Assembly: GCF_000003605.2 (NCBI RefSeq)
Contig: NW_003120921.1
Span: 409,868 to 457,815, forward strand
Source of the DNA: Saccoglossus kowalevskii
Taxonomy: Eukaryota > Hemichordata > Enteropneusta > Harrimaniidae
Direction: 5' to 3'
Length of the DNA: 47,948 bases
Both the position numbers and the translations under genes were made by a program. This document shows, piece after piece, positions 35,306-47,007 of the stretch (positions are counted from its first letter, which is position 1; every line of letters starts with the position of its first letter). Under the pieces are notes generated by a model. The model was not told the origin of the DNA. It was given only the letters and a program-made list of their open reading frames with translations, and made no database searches.

Positions 35306-38300
35306 CTAGTCTTCATCACTCCATGTATCTTGAACTGCATTTCCAACGGTTGAACTTGATTGCTTCTGTAAATAAAAACATGACTATTAAACAAAATACA
35401 TAAACAGAAGAACTACCTAAAACACAAGTATTTTTTGAAGTGGAGATATAAAATGGTGAATACACTAATAGTTTGAATTCCAAGATTTCCAAAAATAATT
35501 AATTAATAAATAATTTTATGTTTGAAATTCCTGTAAAAGTAGCTAATGTGCATGAATGTTATGAACAGAACTTCTTTCTTATAGCTGTCTATGTCAAAAT
35601 TAGAATAACAGCATAGCTATTGGTTACTAGGTTGAATCATGTGATATATTTACTTGTAACCATTAAAAAAGGAATTTGTTACACTGAGATGAAGATTACC
35701 ACAGTAACAATTATTTATATTAAAGTTATACTAAAATGTTTAAAATTGCAAAAAAAAAGTGATTCTCTATAAAAGATGTATGCTTGGCTACTCAGATTAC
35801 AAAATGGACACAGTACTGTTAGTCAGATGAAGAGTAGTCGCTGATTATTTTACAATGATCTTACAGCATTTGCAGTAACATCTTACAAATGTGACACAGA
35901 ATACGTCTTGAAAGATAATTTTCTGTATTAAGTGTACAAGATCAGACTTGACTTTGGCGAAAATAATTAATCTTACATTGTCTTTCTTCTCAGCCACATC
36001 TGTTTTTTGTCCCAGTTCTGGTTCCCATATTAATATATTGCTATCATTACCAGCACTGTACAGCTCCTGCGAACACAGATAAATCTGAATGACTTTTCGT
36101 GTTTACACTCAAAGTAATGTATTCAAGTGAAAAAAAAAACACGAAATTATGTCAATCAGTTAGTACACTACAATATTTCAAGTTTGTAAATATTCTCCAT
36201 TAACTTGCGACAAAGTAAGTCCGGAAAGTACTGAACACATTATAATGCACTTTAAAATTATCATATAACCTTCAGTTGAACCCATTGAGTGCTAAAAGTC
36301 GATTATTGTTGCCTTTCACATACTAAAACCCCCATTTTTGTCATATTTTTCCAAAACTTTGTTAAAGCGAAAGGGTCGTCACCTGTGCACGTGCGGGAAT
36401 TGGGTCCCAAGCGACGATAAAAACACACGCCTAAAACGCAAAGGCTCATGGGTAGACACTTGTTTGTAAACAATGATATGCTATGGCCATCTGACGCATG
36501 CGCAGGTGACAACTCCCTCGCTTTAAGGTCTATAGAAATAGTAAATAATGGCTACTTGGGCCAAAATTATCAAAACAACTAGAAAAAAATACATAAAAAT
36601 ATGAAATATGCATTGTCGGGAAAGTTTACGACACTCAAAATGTTAATCAAAATATTACACTCGCTTTATGGCATATCCCATAGGCTACTATGGTTAGGAT
36701 CCTGTATAAAATCACAGTACAATAAACTCCTGTATAGTGGAATGATTTAGCCGTCCACTTACGTTTGACATACACATACGCCTGCCAAAACATCATTCTG
36801 ACTAAAAGCACTACAACAGACAGGTTTTTGAACACAAACTCCATCAAAACAACATCTGAAATATGTTGCCAACCTCAAGTACTGTAAATCATGTTGAAAA
36901 AGCCACATACTATTTTAACGAATTGTGGTAAAATGACGTAATAGCAAACTGTTGATTTAGCAAATCTCTCTTCTCTTTGTTGGTTTCCTATTTTTACAAT
37001 AGTTGTTTGTCGCCGGCCAAAACAAATGCGCAGTTATCATCTCCATAAAAACAAAGAAAAACTGTCAAGTGTAATAAGAAAGCACTCCAGATTATGACGT
37101 TTTCTGTGTTGTTTACAAAGTGTGTGTGTGGAGAAAAAGACGTTGTTTGACCGCCATTTTGAATTTAAAATTAAGTCATTAGTGACATCTTAAATTATCG
37201 AACTAGTTCTCTCGCTAAATTCGCGAAAAAAAAGACATGTTTTACAGTATATAATATGCTAGTACTCCACAGCATAGGTTCATATACATTTATCAATTTG
37301 AACAAATGAAAAATGCTATAAAGAATGTATTTGAAATTAAATGTTTCATTCATGGAAACTTATTAAGTTTTATTAAGACATGGCTAGGTATGTGTGTTAA
37401 TCTCTTTAACAAGACAAGAGAATTTAGAGATGCATATAGATACCTGGTATAAAGGATGGAATGTACAGCAATTGACGTTATTATAGTGGCCGATTAGAGT
37501 AGCAACGTACTCTCCAGTGTAGATATCAAATACAGCAATGTTACTGCCCATAGGCACAAACGCCACGTCAGGTGACCCTCCGTAAGATACTGTGAACTTT
37601 GAACCTTTACGACTGACATTGTCAACTTTCCCATAGTTTACCTATATAGTGGAAATAATGTATGCAAAATTTATGTTAATATTAGTCCTAAATAATTATT
37701 TACACTCATGTGACAGACATGATACAAAGTAGAGCAAGTTTATTTGTGCGATTCCTTCCTTTATTCTGCCCATGGCATTCAAAATGCATTTTTTGTGCAA
37801 AAATGATGATCAGTCATCTTCAATCAGATTTTGAAACAGATGCATGTGCGAATGTGTTACATGATGTAAGTGTAAAGTTTGAACATGTTCAGATCAGCCA
37901 TGTTAGCAATAATATGGCTCCTAAAACAGCATTTGTTAAAATCATCAGTCAGCCATTTTGAATAGAATCTAAGAAAAAAACATGCACCAGGGACCCATTA
38001 TGTTTAATGGGCATACCAAGTTTGAATGAAATATTGTCTATGCACAACCAAGATCCAGTTCCGGAATAGCAGAAATGCTAGATTTAGATGAATTTTCAGC
38101 ACTAAAATGGCCGCCATGTGGCCATCTTCAATTGGATCATGAAACAAATGCATGTATGAAATGACGTGTGATGTATGTGTAAAGTTAGCATTATGCATTA
38201 TGTTTGTCATTGTTTTAACCACAGAATTAACCTTCCAGAAGCAGTAAGACAGTAAGTTTGACTAACCAGTGTGTTTTTCCCAGACATCGTATCCCAAAGT

Positions 38301-41300
38301 CTCAGCCGGTCATCTGTGCCAAAACTTACTAGATACAGGCCATCACTTGTGAAGGAAAGTCCATTCACATGACCATTATGAGCTGTGTTCACTATGAGTA
38401 AAAAATACATGTACAATGAACTGAGGTATGGTATGGCGGTTGGAGAACACACTGGTTGGTAAGAACTAGTCGTTTGCAGGAGATGGGAAAAGAATGACAT
38501 TGTCTTTTTGACATAATAACTGTTAATAAAACAACATACATTATCACAGTAGATCATAAGATAGTTCTGATCCACGCTCAACAAACATTGTCAGACATGC
38601 TCATGTTGGTCAGCAAAAATATAAATATATTATGTCATGGTAACATAAACACAAATAAATAACATACTGCAAAGCATACATGTAAAAAACAAAAACTATA
38701 ACACAGATGCATATTTTTTTTTTAAATGTGCTTTTTTACTTGCTATCCTACCTTATCCATATTTGGATAGGTATATAATACTACATGACCACATCCACAA
38801 TGCATAGGTGCTATAGACAGTGATTAACATAAACTAATGCATGAATATCACAATTAATCAAATAAATTAATTAATACCTGCTTCTGTTGATCCTTTTCCT
38901 TTTTCTCCATTATGTTGGTCCAGAATTGACAAGCAGCTCTTAGCTCTCCGTACGTCCCATAGCATTATTTTACTGTCTCGACTGTGTGTGAAAGACAAAT
39001 ATAATTTATACAAGAACTAGACCTTAGCATATAAAGTACCAGAAAGAAGAATGGTCAGCTTATATAAGGAGAGATACTGTCTGTTGGCAGATAACGTATT
39101 CATATTGCTGCAGCATGAATTATTCCCTGTTTTTATGCTATGAACACACCTCAATTTGTGAGCATTACAGCAATGTGCATTTCACAAGTAGTATGGCACC
39201 TAATATCAAACACACATGACATGGCAGTACTGCATTAAGATTAGTAACTTCTAAGAAAACATTGTCTGTTTTGCAAACAATATGTGAACTATTTATTCAA
39301 TACCTTTTAACCTAAATTTCCAGACATTTTCTTTTCATGGTTATTTATATATAATTTCTTTTGATACATTTTGTGGCTTGTATTTGACTGTACATAATTT
39401 TTCAAATAAAATCACTTTTAAATGAAAAATGAGATTATTTATGGTTCATATACTGTAAAAAACTTTATTTTCGCTTGGAATTTATTTTCGCTTCATGGAT
39501 GATTCTGTGAATATAAAAACCCAGCGAATATTTCTTTGTTCCTATATTTTACATTCAAAACATTAGTGAAAACAAATTCCATACAAAACATGAAAAACAA
39601 TTTTTCAGCGAAAATGAATTCTAGCTAAAATAAAGTATTTCACAGTATTACTATATCACAAGACACTTGTATGAAGTTGAATGACAACATTTTCTCATTT
39701 TTTCTCCATAAAAGAAACCGGAGTTTCAATATTTCAATTACCGATACTATTAAAAAAAAATATATTTTTAATTTCACAGACTACACAGTGGATTAGTCAC
39801 TGAAACATAACTGTAATAAATTATTCAGATGATAGATAGACTAGATCATACATTAGCAATATTATAATCCATAAAAGTGTATTTACATATTTTAAAGGTT
39901 TTTAAAAAGTTAAACAAAAAATTAATGAAATCGAAACTTTGTACATGATGGGCAAGATGTTTAAGTAATCAATTTAGGCCAGCTCACAAAAAACATGATT
40001 TATGACATGGACATGGAAGTCCCCTACAACCACACATACATGCATGTACATGCCAATGTTCCCTGTGCAATGTCCTCTATACTAGTAAGCAATATATTTT
40101 ACCTTCCACTTGCTAGCAAGAATTCATCTCTTGGTGACCATTTTACTGAGAGTACAGACGCTTTATGTCCCCGAAGAACATGAGTTGACGATCCTGATTT
40201 GAGATCACAAAGAACAACCTGAGAATGGATGGTACCAACTGTAAATAAAAAAAAAAAATAATATGACCAACCATAATACTAATTTGTTTTCTTTTATTTT
40301 CTGTGTTGCATTTGGATAAACATTTATTTTCCTAAATTCTTTTTTAAAAATAAACAAATGCATATTTAATCACCTGCTATAAGACAATGTTTTGTTGCCA
40401 CGGATGACATATTATGATCATAAACTATGGTTTCAAACCGGAACACATCAGCTGGTTTCAACGCATTGGTATCCCACACTTTTAAAGTTTTATCCATGGA
40501 GCTTGAAGTGAATAGACCAGTGTCATGTGAATACCATTGCACTGTGTCTACACTGTATTTGTGAACATGACGAGAAGATCTAAAAAAAATAAAAGGATTA
40601 TGAAGTTGGCTACAATACTGGCACAAGAAATTCCATGGCATAGGTAATCAAGCCTTGCTATCGGTACTTAGAGCAAAGCCCTTCCCTCTTGCTTCTCCAG
40701 GAGAAGTTAAAAAATGATACATGATGCAGTTTTAATTTATTTTTGTTGTATTAGGATTATTTAATACTACAAGTAGAAGATATATTTTCAACCTTGAGCA
40801 TTTAATACATAATGCTTTCGAATACATGCATTAAAGGTTGATTATGATGACAAAAACATGCTCCAAAACAGAAAACAAACTTTTCCCCATTCTACACACT
40901 TTACACTGACATGTATGCAAAATTGCCAAAAAAACTGACGTGCAAGATGACACGAAACCTAACCCAAAGTATCCTAAACACGGGTCCTACTATTTAACGC
41001 CCGGACACGCGAGGGAGTGTCCGGGCACGCGTGGAGGCGAACAGGAGGGAATACCTAACGCGCGGGGCAGCGGCAGCAATCCTTGTACTGTATAATATTC
41101 GTTTATGCTCAAAATTTGAACCAGAGTGGCGAATTCGAGCAGCTATCCACACTTTTTATGATCGGCGCCCGGGCATTCCGGCGAGTCGAGTCCGCCATGT
41201 TGTTTACTAATTTTGGTTAATTTCATTTGAAGCAATCAGTTGGAAGTGATCCAAAATTGGAATCAAAGGTTGAAGACAGTAACTTGAGTAAAGCAATGTA

Positions 41301-42502
41301 TGAATACGCATGATATCTGGTCTATACTTACCGTCCAATAGTGCAGACTGATGGACAGGTGTAATTTTCCTGTGGTCTACATTCTAAATCGCATATAACA
41401 ATCACACCCTCAGTTCCACCAGATAATAAGCTATCAAAAAAAGTAGGATTATATATGTCAATGTAAATATGAAACTAGCCTTCTAATGATCATTTTATAT
41501 AGTTTAATTTTATCATTACAACATTTTTTATTTGGAGTATATTTTTACACTGATTCTTTATGAGTTGAATGTCACATTCCCTGTTGTCTAGAGTAATCTT
41601 CCCAAGTATGTCCTGAATATTTTAAGAAAGCAACGTCGGCTTATAGCCAGCTTGGACTGTAATGTACGTCAAACCAGCTTGGGCCTATCCAAACACCAAT
41701 TTAAGAATTTTACTATAAATATTATAAAAATCAGTAAAATGGGTGACCATTTGTTTACACACAGGACCGCACCATCCTGACACAGAACAACCTTTGTGTT
41801 CATGAAATTAAGGTAATTTACACCTCAAACAATGGTCATTTCTAGACTAGCCTACAGAGAGATTATCCATATTATGCGTCTTATAGTTGTTCAAAGACAA
41901 AAAAAATAGATTAGAATTGCTTGAGATTGTTCAGTCATTAGATCATAACTGAAACTGTCTAATTTGTTTTGCAAGATGATCATAAAGCATATAGGGTATA
42001 ATCAGATATACATGTAGTATATTCTTAACCACGAGTTCAGGACTGTTTTGTGGCTTCTTCGTACTAACAGGGAATGTGTTCTTGTCTTGATAATTATTGA
42101 CAATTTAAATTTTAGTTCAATTGAAATTGGTTGTTGTTCAATAACGTAGCCGAGGACTTGAACAACAAGTTCGGTGTGCCTGCACGGTCTTTCTCAGCCT
42201 AATACATTCAACTACGGCGAGTAAAAAAGACCGCGATTCGCACGGTGTGGACACTGTAAAGAACTGTCCCAAATAAATACTATAATCGAATTCCCATACT
42301 TAAATGTTCGTTGACATGAGCAAACTTACTATCTTCCCTCAACTGGGTCGATATCCAGTGTGTTGACTCCACTATCGTGAATTCGTTGCACATCTCTGTC
42401 TTTACTCAGTTCCAAACTGAAGATCCTCCGAGTCGCTTCAGCTCTTGACAAAGCACTCGGCCGATGAGTCCCGTTTTCTCGCGCGGAGAGAAAGCTTAGC
42501 AT
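35306..42502 (-). CDS. ERCC8: DNA excision repair protein ERCC-8 (Cockayne syndrome A, CSA), WD40
   Basis: Nine exons on the minus strand, in coding order: 42502-42330, 41430-41332, 40579-40374, 40238-40103, 38981-38878, 38391-38267, 37641-37444, 36066-35977 and 35365-35306 (TAG). All phases join and give exactly 396 aa, the human length. Segments that match human CSA closely include [100 protein letters not shown] and the acidic end DTWSDED. The WD dipeptides (KVWD, MLWD, RLWD) mark blades of the seven-bladed propeller. By family knowledge it is the substrate receptor of the CRL4-CSA ubiquitin ligase: it binds DDB1 through its N-terminal helix region and acts at RNA polymerase II stalled on DNA damage. 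It lies head to head with NDUFAF2. No defects were seen. Confidence 0.96.
36067..37443. other. ERCC8 intron 7
   Basis: The longest ERCC8 intron. It contains the TTAA MITE at 36362-36526. TTTTACAGTATATAAT near 37239 resembles an end of the TACTGTAAAA family. Confidence 0.6.
36362..36526. mobile_element. TTAA-type MITE, copy 3
   Basis: 165 bp including TTAA at both edges (36362-36365 and 36523-36526), the same length as the copy at 18584. The ends TTAAAGCGAAAGGGTCGTCA and GTGACAACTCCCTCGCTTTAA are inverted repeats. The core shares CTCATGGGTAGACACTTG and CTATGGCCATCTGACGCATG with copy 2. It is in ERCC8 intron 7. Confidence 0.8.
37642..38266. repeat. ERCC8 intron 6 with diverged direct repeats
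   Basis: Two segments, 37815-37879 and 38123-38186, align at roughly three quarters identity (both begin CATCTTCAAT and end TGTAAAGTT), about 308 bp apart. Between them lies repeat-like sequence with GGGACCCATTATGTTTAATG and AAAATGGCCGCCATGTGGCC. It looks like part of an interspersed or satellite-like repeat filling most of the intron. Confidence 0.5.
38392..38877. other. ERCC8 intron 5
   Basis: No internal feature beyond a short A/T run near 38708. Confidence 0.6.
38982..40102. other. ERCC8 intron 4
   Basis: Contains the MITE at 39451-39647. Otherwise AT-rich without recognised features. Confidence 0.6.
39451..39647. mobile_element. MITE, TACTGTAAAA family, copy c
   Basis: It starts TACTGTAAAAAACTTTATTT and ends AAATAAAGTATTTCACAGTA, which are inverted copies of each other. 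The interior shares CAGCGAATAT, TTCCATACAAAACA and TTTCAGCGAAAAT with copy d. 197 bp, non-coding, in ERCC8 intron 4. Confidence 0.8.
40580..41331. other. ERCC8 intron 2 with CpG-rich patch
   Basis: Most of the intron is AT-rich, but 40975-41205 is rich in G, C and CpG. It includes a perfect 10-bp inverted repeat: GCCCGGACAC (40999-41008), an 8-nt loop, then GTGTCCGGGC (41017-41026). No exon is visible there. Confidence 0.6.
41431..42329. other. ERCC8 intron 1
   Basis: No exon inside. TTGTTGTTCAA (42131-42141) and TTGAACAACAA (42158-42168) form an 11-bp stem. Confidence 0.6.
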
Positions 42503-42791
42503 TCCCACACATAATCTGTGAGAAATACTTTATGAAAAGTATGATATTTAACAATCAACAATTCACAATTTTTTTGCTGACACAGGGATTTCGAGATATT
42601 ACTTCCGCACACAATCCTCAAATATCGTCTTTGTCAGCCATTATCCAGTGACCCTCGACCTGCCTGACGCCGACCAATCACATTCGCTTCTTCGGTCAAC
42701 CGGAAGTATTGAAATATCAGCTGGAGTGAAGTGGTTCACAGTTCTGGTACCGGGGTTGTTTATCATTCAGTGGATATTATTTTAGGCAACA
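42503..42791. promoter_or_regulatory. Shared bidirectional promoter, ERCC8 / NDUFAF2
   Basis: 289 bp separate the two start codons, so both 5' UTRs and core promoters must fit here unless there are unseen upstream exons. Visible motifs are an ETS/GABP-type site ACCGGAAGT at 42699-42707, a second in reverse (ACTTCCGC at 42601-42608), a CCAAT box at 42674-42678 (CGACCAATCAC) and a YY1-like GCCATTAT near 42638. There is no TATA box in a convincing place for either gene. This composition suits constitutive housekeeping expression. Confidence 0.7.
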
Positions 42792-45700
42792 ATGAATTTT
42801 CTGCGGTCATTATTTGGTTCAGGTCGGGCAGCAAAATACGTAAAACAATTCGTAGGTTCAGATCACCTAGGAAATAAATATTATGAGATTCAATCAAGAA
42901 CAACTGCATTTGGTGAGTATGTAATCTGAATTTAGAAACACGGTGTGCTGCCACCTATAGGGTTTTGTGAAAAAAGAAAACTGGATTTGTCGAGGGTTAG
43001 AGTAAAATAAAAATTGCACAATGGTGAATAAACAAATGGGCGAATGCAAATAAAAACAAAAATAATAACCATCATAATAGAATTCCCCACAAAAAATTTT
43101 GCAATCCAAACAAGAGAAATCAACATTTCTCTTGTTTAAATGAGATTAGTGATTACGGTATGGTGTGGTAAGTATGATAAGTATTATTTTTATTTATTTA
43201 TATGTAGGCTCATGTGGAGTAGGCTAAACGCAGTGATCATGATTCTGGGTCTTTCTTTTCCTTTATTAGGTGGACAGAGAAAAGCACGAAGATTAGTAGA
43301 ACTATCAACAAAATTCCATGAATACGAGCCAGATTCAATTCCGATAGAGTGGGATTGTGAGTACATGTCTATACAATAAATGTTCTTGCACTGCTGAATA
43401 ATGTCACATAGAGGATTTGTTAGGTCAAGAAAAAATAATCAGAAACTTGAATATTTAATTTCTGTAGCCAGAAGTAGTTGGCGATCTCCAACTATTGATG
43501 ACAGTAGCTTCAAATAACATGAACGACTGGGTTGAGCGTGATGCAAAGTTCATGTGTTAGTCACTAAAAATTCCTTTACAATATCTTCGACCTGAAAAAT
43601 CTGGATAAACGAGATTTACAGAAAGTGTAATTAGATGGCATGTTTAAACATAATGAAAACAACAATAAACTGATTTTCAAATAAATTTCACCATTCTCAG
43701 TAATGTGTGTGTTACTTTATGATACTCGCGTGTACATGTAGAGATGCATCAATATAATTTTAATATTGTAAAATACTTTGTTTTCGTTAGAGGAATGATT
43801 CAGTGAAAATAAAATCCAGCGAATATACCTTTTTTCCTATACTTTATATTCAACTCGTCACAAATCAGTGAAAATTCATTCCATACAAAACACCCAAAAA
43901 GTCTTTTCAGCGAAAATTAATTCCAGCTAAAATAAGGTATTTTACAGTAGTACATTAATGAAAATGGCCGCCAAAATCTCTTGAAGCCACAAGACTTGTT
44001 TTTGAACCCCAACCACTGTTCAATTCTCTACAATGATTATGTCCACTCTTCCAAATACCAAGGTTTCCATGGTGATGGGAACAGTGGACGCAATGTCAGT
44101 AGAGAATGCAACACTATCTGGGAGACAAAAGTCACTTGACTCCATGAGATCTCGGCAGCCATTTACAAATAATGTGTATTCTGTAATAATCAGGATTATT
44201 TCATTACAACATAGCATGGATCAGGAGAAAAAGAGACAACCCACCGACAATGGAAGAGGTTTTTGGTAGAGAGAAGAACACAGAAATCAGAAAAACTCGA
44301 GCCATGGAAGTCGACCAGCGAGACAAAGAGGTATAATACACCTACGCATGAAGTCATGCCCTCAAGTGACGAAACAATTCAATGACATGAAAATGATTTT
44401 GATAGGTGAAAGCATTGTCCTTCAAAATGACAACTCTAGCAGTGAGGCATCCATCATTTACAATATATAGCAATTCTTGATAAAACGTTATTTTTTACAT
44501 TAAATCATTGTGGTTAGAGATTTTCATGACATCATCCCAAAGTATATTCGTTTCTAAATTTGTTTAATTCTGATGATGATTTATAGCAACAATAATGAAA
44601 CGCCAACAGTGTCATATTGGATTTGGAGAGGGATCCAGACATCACAATGTGTTCAGCGTCGCCTAACACAATACCTTGCCATGGACCCTTCTCCTTATCC
44701 AACTATGGGGGATTCATTAAAGTTTAAATAAAGGGCAACAACAGATCAATACAGATAAGGTGAACAGTGTCCATTACACCCATTTACATCATGGATGCAC
44801 TTTGTCACTATAGGGCACGACTACTGGTAAAATAAGAGATATATTATTACTTTATAATGAAATACAACAAATCCTGACTTTGCTGGCCATCAACATTCAC
44901 CTCACTACTATGGCAGATACTGTTCAGCCAGTGTGTGTTTTAAAGTCTGCCCTCTCTGGCAAGCTGCTGCTCTCCTAAATGATGACCAATTTTTTTCTAT
45001 TTGCAATGTCTACCATTCTTTTACGTCATACTATTATTATTATTGTGCATCATCTTAGTTTTTTAGCTTTATAAGTTTCCACCAAATTCTTCAGGCCACT
45101 CTTCATGGAGTTTTCAAAGGAAGATCTCTTACTGGAACTTATGTATTTAAATTTCAGTGGGCTCAATCTTAGAAAATAGGGACATGTAACTTCTACAGAG
45201 ACAAAATAAAATCCAGTTTTCTGTGTGCAATGTGGATTATAATCTCCTGTAATAGATAATCTCATTAATGCATATACCTAGTAGATTTACACATCTGAAA
45301 ACAGTTGTTAGATTTTTATATGTTTGATAAGTTATGTTGTGCCATTATTCACATTTGTCACTGTATAACAGGTAGTCTAAGTTATATCGTTTTTAAATAT
45401 GATGACAAATCTACTTGCTATAATGACACTAATTTTGACAGATTATTGTTTACTATTGGGCAGTTTTGTTTCTCGTAGAGAAAATTGACTCATTTTGTTT
45501 CTCTTTCCTGTTTTCATAGTGGAATAAAAACTGTTAACTTTGCAATTTTTAAGTTTCACTTGTATCAATAGACTTGGCTATTCAGTTTTGATCCAATGTA
45601 ATTTTTCAGATTATATTCTAACCACAAAATTGGTTCATGTTTTGTAGCTACACCCTGGCAGCCATGTTTGGCTTATGGAATAGGAAAGAATGCAACAGTA

Positions 45701-46536
45701 GACTGGTATTGTGACATAGCTTTGTCAGTTCCTCTAAAAAGATTACATTAAGGTTAACTAAGGTTACATGAAAGGGATACCCACAGTTGCATGTCCCTGT
45801 TCTCCAAGGTCTATAGCTGAAATCGATAACCAATTCCGCCTGAGTCAAACAGCGCCCTCAACCACAAACTATGGTACCGTATTTGTTTTAACCAAGGCAT
45901 TTTCATGGTGAGCAGGATTTAGAAGATAAGAAATTAAAATTAGTTTAGTAACCAGGGCTGTGATAGGTTGATTCTAATGAGCATTTAGTAACCAGGGCTG
46001 TGATAGGTTGATTCTAATGAGCATTTTGATTAATTTAGTTGAAAATGTTAGTTTAGTACACATGGTTTGTTTGAAATTGTCATTTGTGTAGGGGCTAGTA
46101 AAAATTAATCAAACTTAATTCTGAATCTTAATTTTTCATGAATTATAATAGAGAAATAGTTTGATTTAATTTGAGATTAGATGAAAACAACTGTATGAGT
46201 TGACACAAGTAATTTACTCTCAGTTTATATAATATTTACTAAAATTTATTTTTGTTGAACGTGGGGATAATAAACCAATATTCTGCAGTATTCAAAAAGT
46301 GAATATAGGAGTGGATATTAGTGGTGCAAGGTTCTCTCTAATTTATATCTCTGTTACACCTTGCACAGCTACAACAGAAGGCACGTGAAGAGGGCTTGAT
46401 AGCTGACTCGGCTCACACCATACCAAAAGGACATGCATCTGCCAAAGTCTATCAAAACATTGATAAGTCATCTGATGCTACCACAACGGGAAGCGAGTTT
46501 CAGCCAGGTGCATGGGAGCCACCAGGAAAGAAATAA
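42792..46536 (+). CDS. NDUFAF2: NADH:ubiquinone oxidoreductase complex assembly factor 2 (mimitin)
   Basis: Four exons join in frame: 42792-42912, 43270-43356, 44215-44330 and 46369-46536 (TAA), giving 163 aa against 169 in human. Every intron has GT-AG ends. VGSDHLGNKYYEI matches the VGTDQFGNKYYYI core of the NDUFA12/NDUFAF2 family. GGQRKARRLVE and DSIPIEWDSWIRRKRDNPPT match the human RGQTIREKRIVE and DIPTEWEAWIRRTRKTPPT segments. The C-terminus GHASAKVY...FQPGAWEPPGKK matches HASAPYF...FQPGSWMPRDGK. The C-terminal match and the ERCC8 neighbour favour NDUFAF2 over its paralogue NDUFA12. The protein is a mitochondrial factor that holds a late complex I intermediate before NDUFA12 replaces it (family knowledge). 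Intron 3 (about 2 kb) is the largest. Confidence 0.94.
43357..44214. other. NDUFAF2 intron 2
   Basis: Contains MITE copy d (43764-43949). A short plus-strand frame (44033-44269) runs into exon 3 but is not in its reading frame. Confidence 0.6.
43764..43949. mobile_element. MITE, TACTGTAAAA family, copy d
   Basis: It begins TATTGTAAAATACTTTGTTT and ends AATAAGGTATTTTACAGTA, in inverted relation. Its interior is in the same orientation as copy c (CAGCGAATAT, TTCCATACAAAACA, TTTCAGCGAAAATTAATTC). 186 bp, in NDUFAF2 intron 2. Confidence 0.8.
44331..46368. other. NDUFAF2 intron 3
   Basis: A roughly 2-kb intron with no exon seen. It contains the 40-bp tandem duplication at 45944-46026. Confidence 0.6.
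45944..46026. repeat. 40-bp tandem duplication
   Basis: TTTAGTAACCAGGGCTGTGA and the following 20 bases occur twice in direct succession, starting at 45944 and 45984, with no mismatch seen. Such identity implies a recent duplication. Confidence 0.9.
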
Positions 46537-47007
46537 CTGTGCATCTATTATGACCAATGTTCAATGTATTCAGGGATACCAGCAAAGAGACTTGATTATT
46601 AAAATCAATTGTTTTGGACACATGGGTACCATTACATGCAATTTACTACATAGGATGGATGCTACAAAGAAAGTTTTGACACTACATTTTTTGTATTCTT
46701 TAAGACTTTTCAAATGATATTTTAAAAGTTGAATGGGGAACTTTTTGTATGTAGAACCTTTCAATCTAATCTAAAGTGAGTTTAACAAATTACGGGGAAA
46801 TTTTGATATGACTAAAATACATTTATATAGCAAAGTTGAACTGGTTCACTACAAATAATGTTGAATTACCGGTACATCTGTTATGTTATACTACAAATTA
46901 CTTTGTAAGTATATCTTAAATATGAGCTGGTCACAGTAGTAAAACTGCTTATTGTTGTGAATAATTGACAGTAGTCATTTTGTAACATAATTATTACTGT
47001 ACAATAA
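46537..47007. other. NDUFAF2 3' UTR / downstream
   Basis: Non-coding. AATAAA at 47003-47008 is a possible, rather distal, polyadenylation signal for NDUFAF2. Confidence 0.45.

Noticed and set aside
42445-42651. 68-codon plus-strand frame across ERCC8 exon 1 and the promoter
   Set aside because: Antisense to ERCC8 exon 1, no similarity, ends in promoter DNA.
46433-46717. 94-codon plus-strand frame
   Set aside because: Out-of-frame shadow of NDUFAF2 exon 4.
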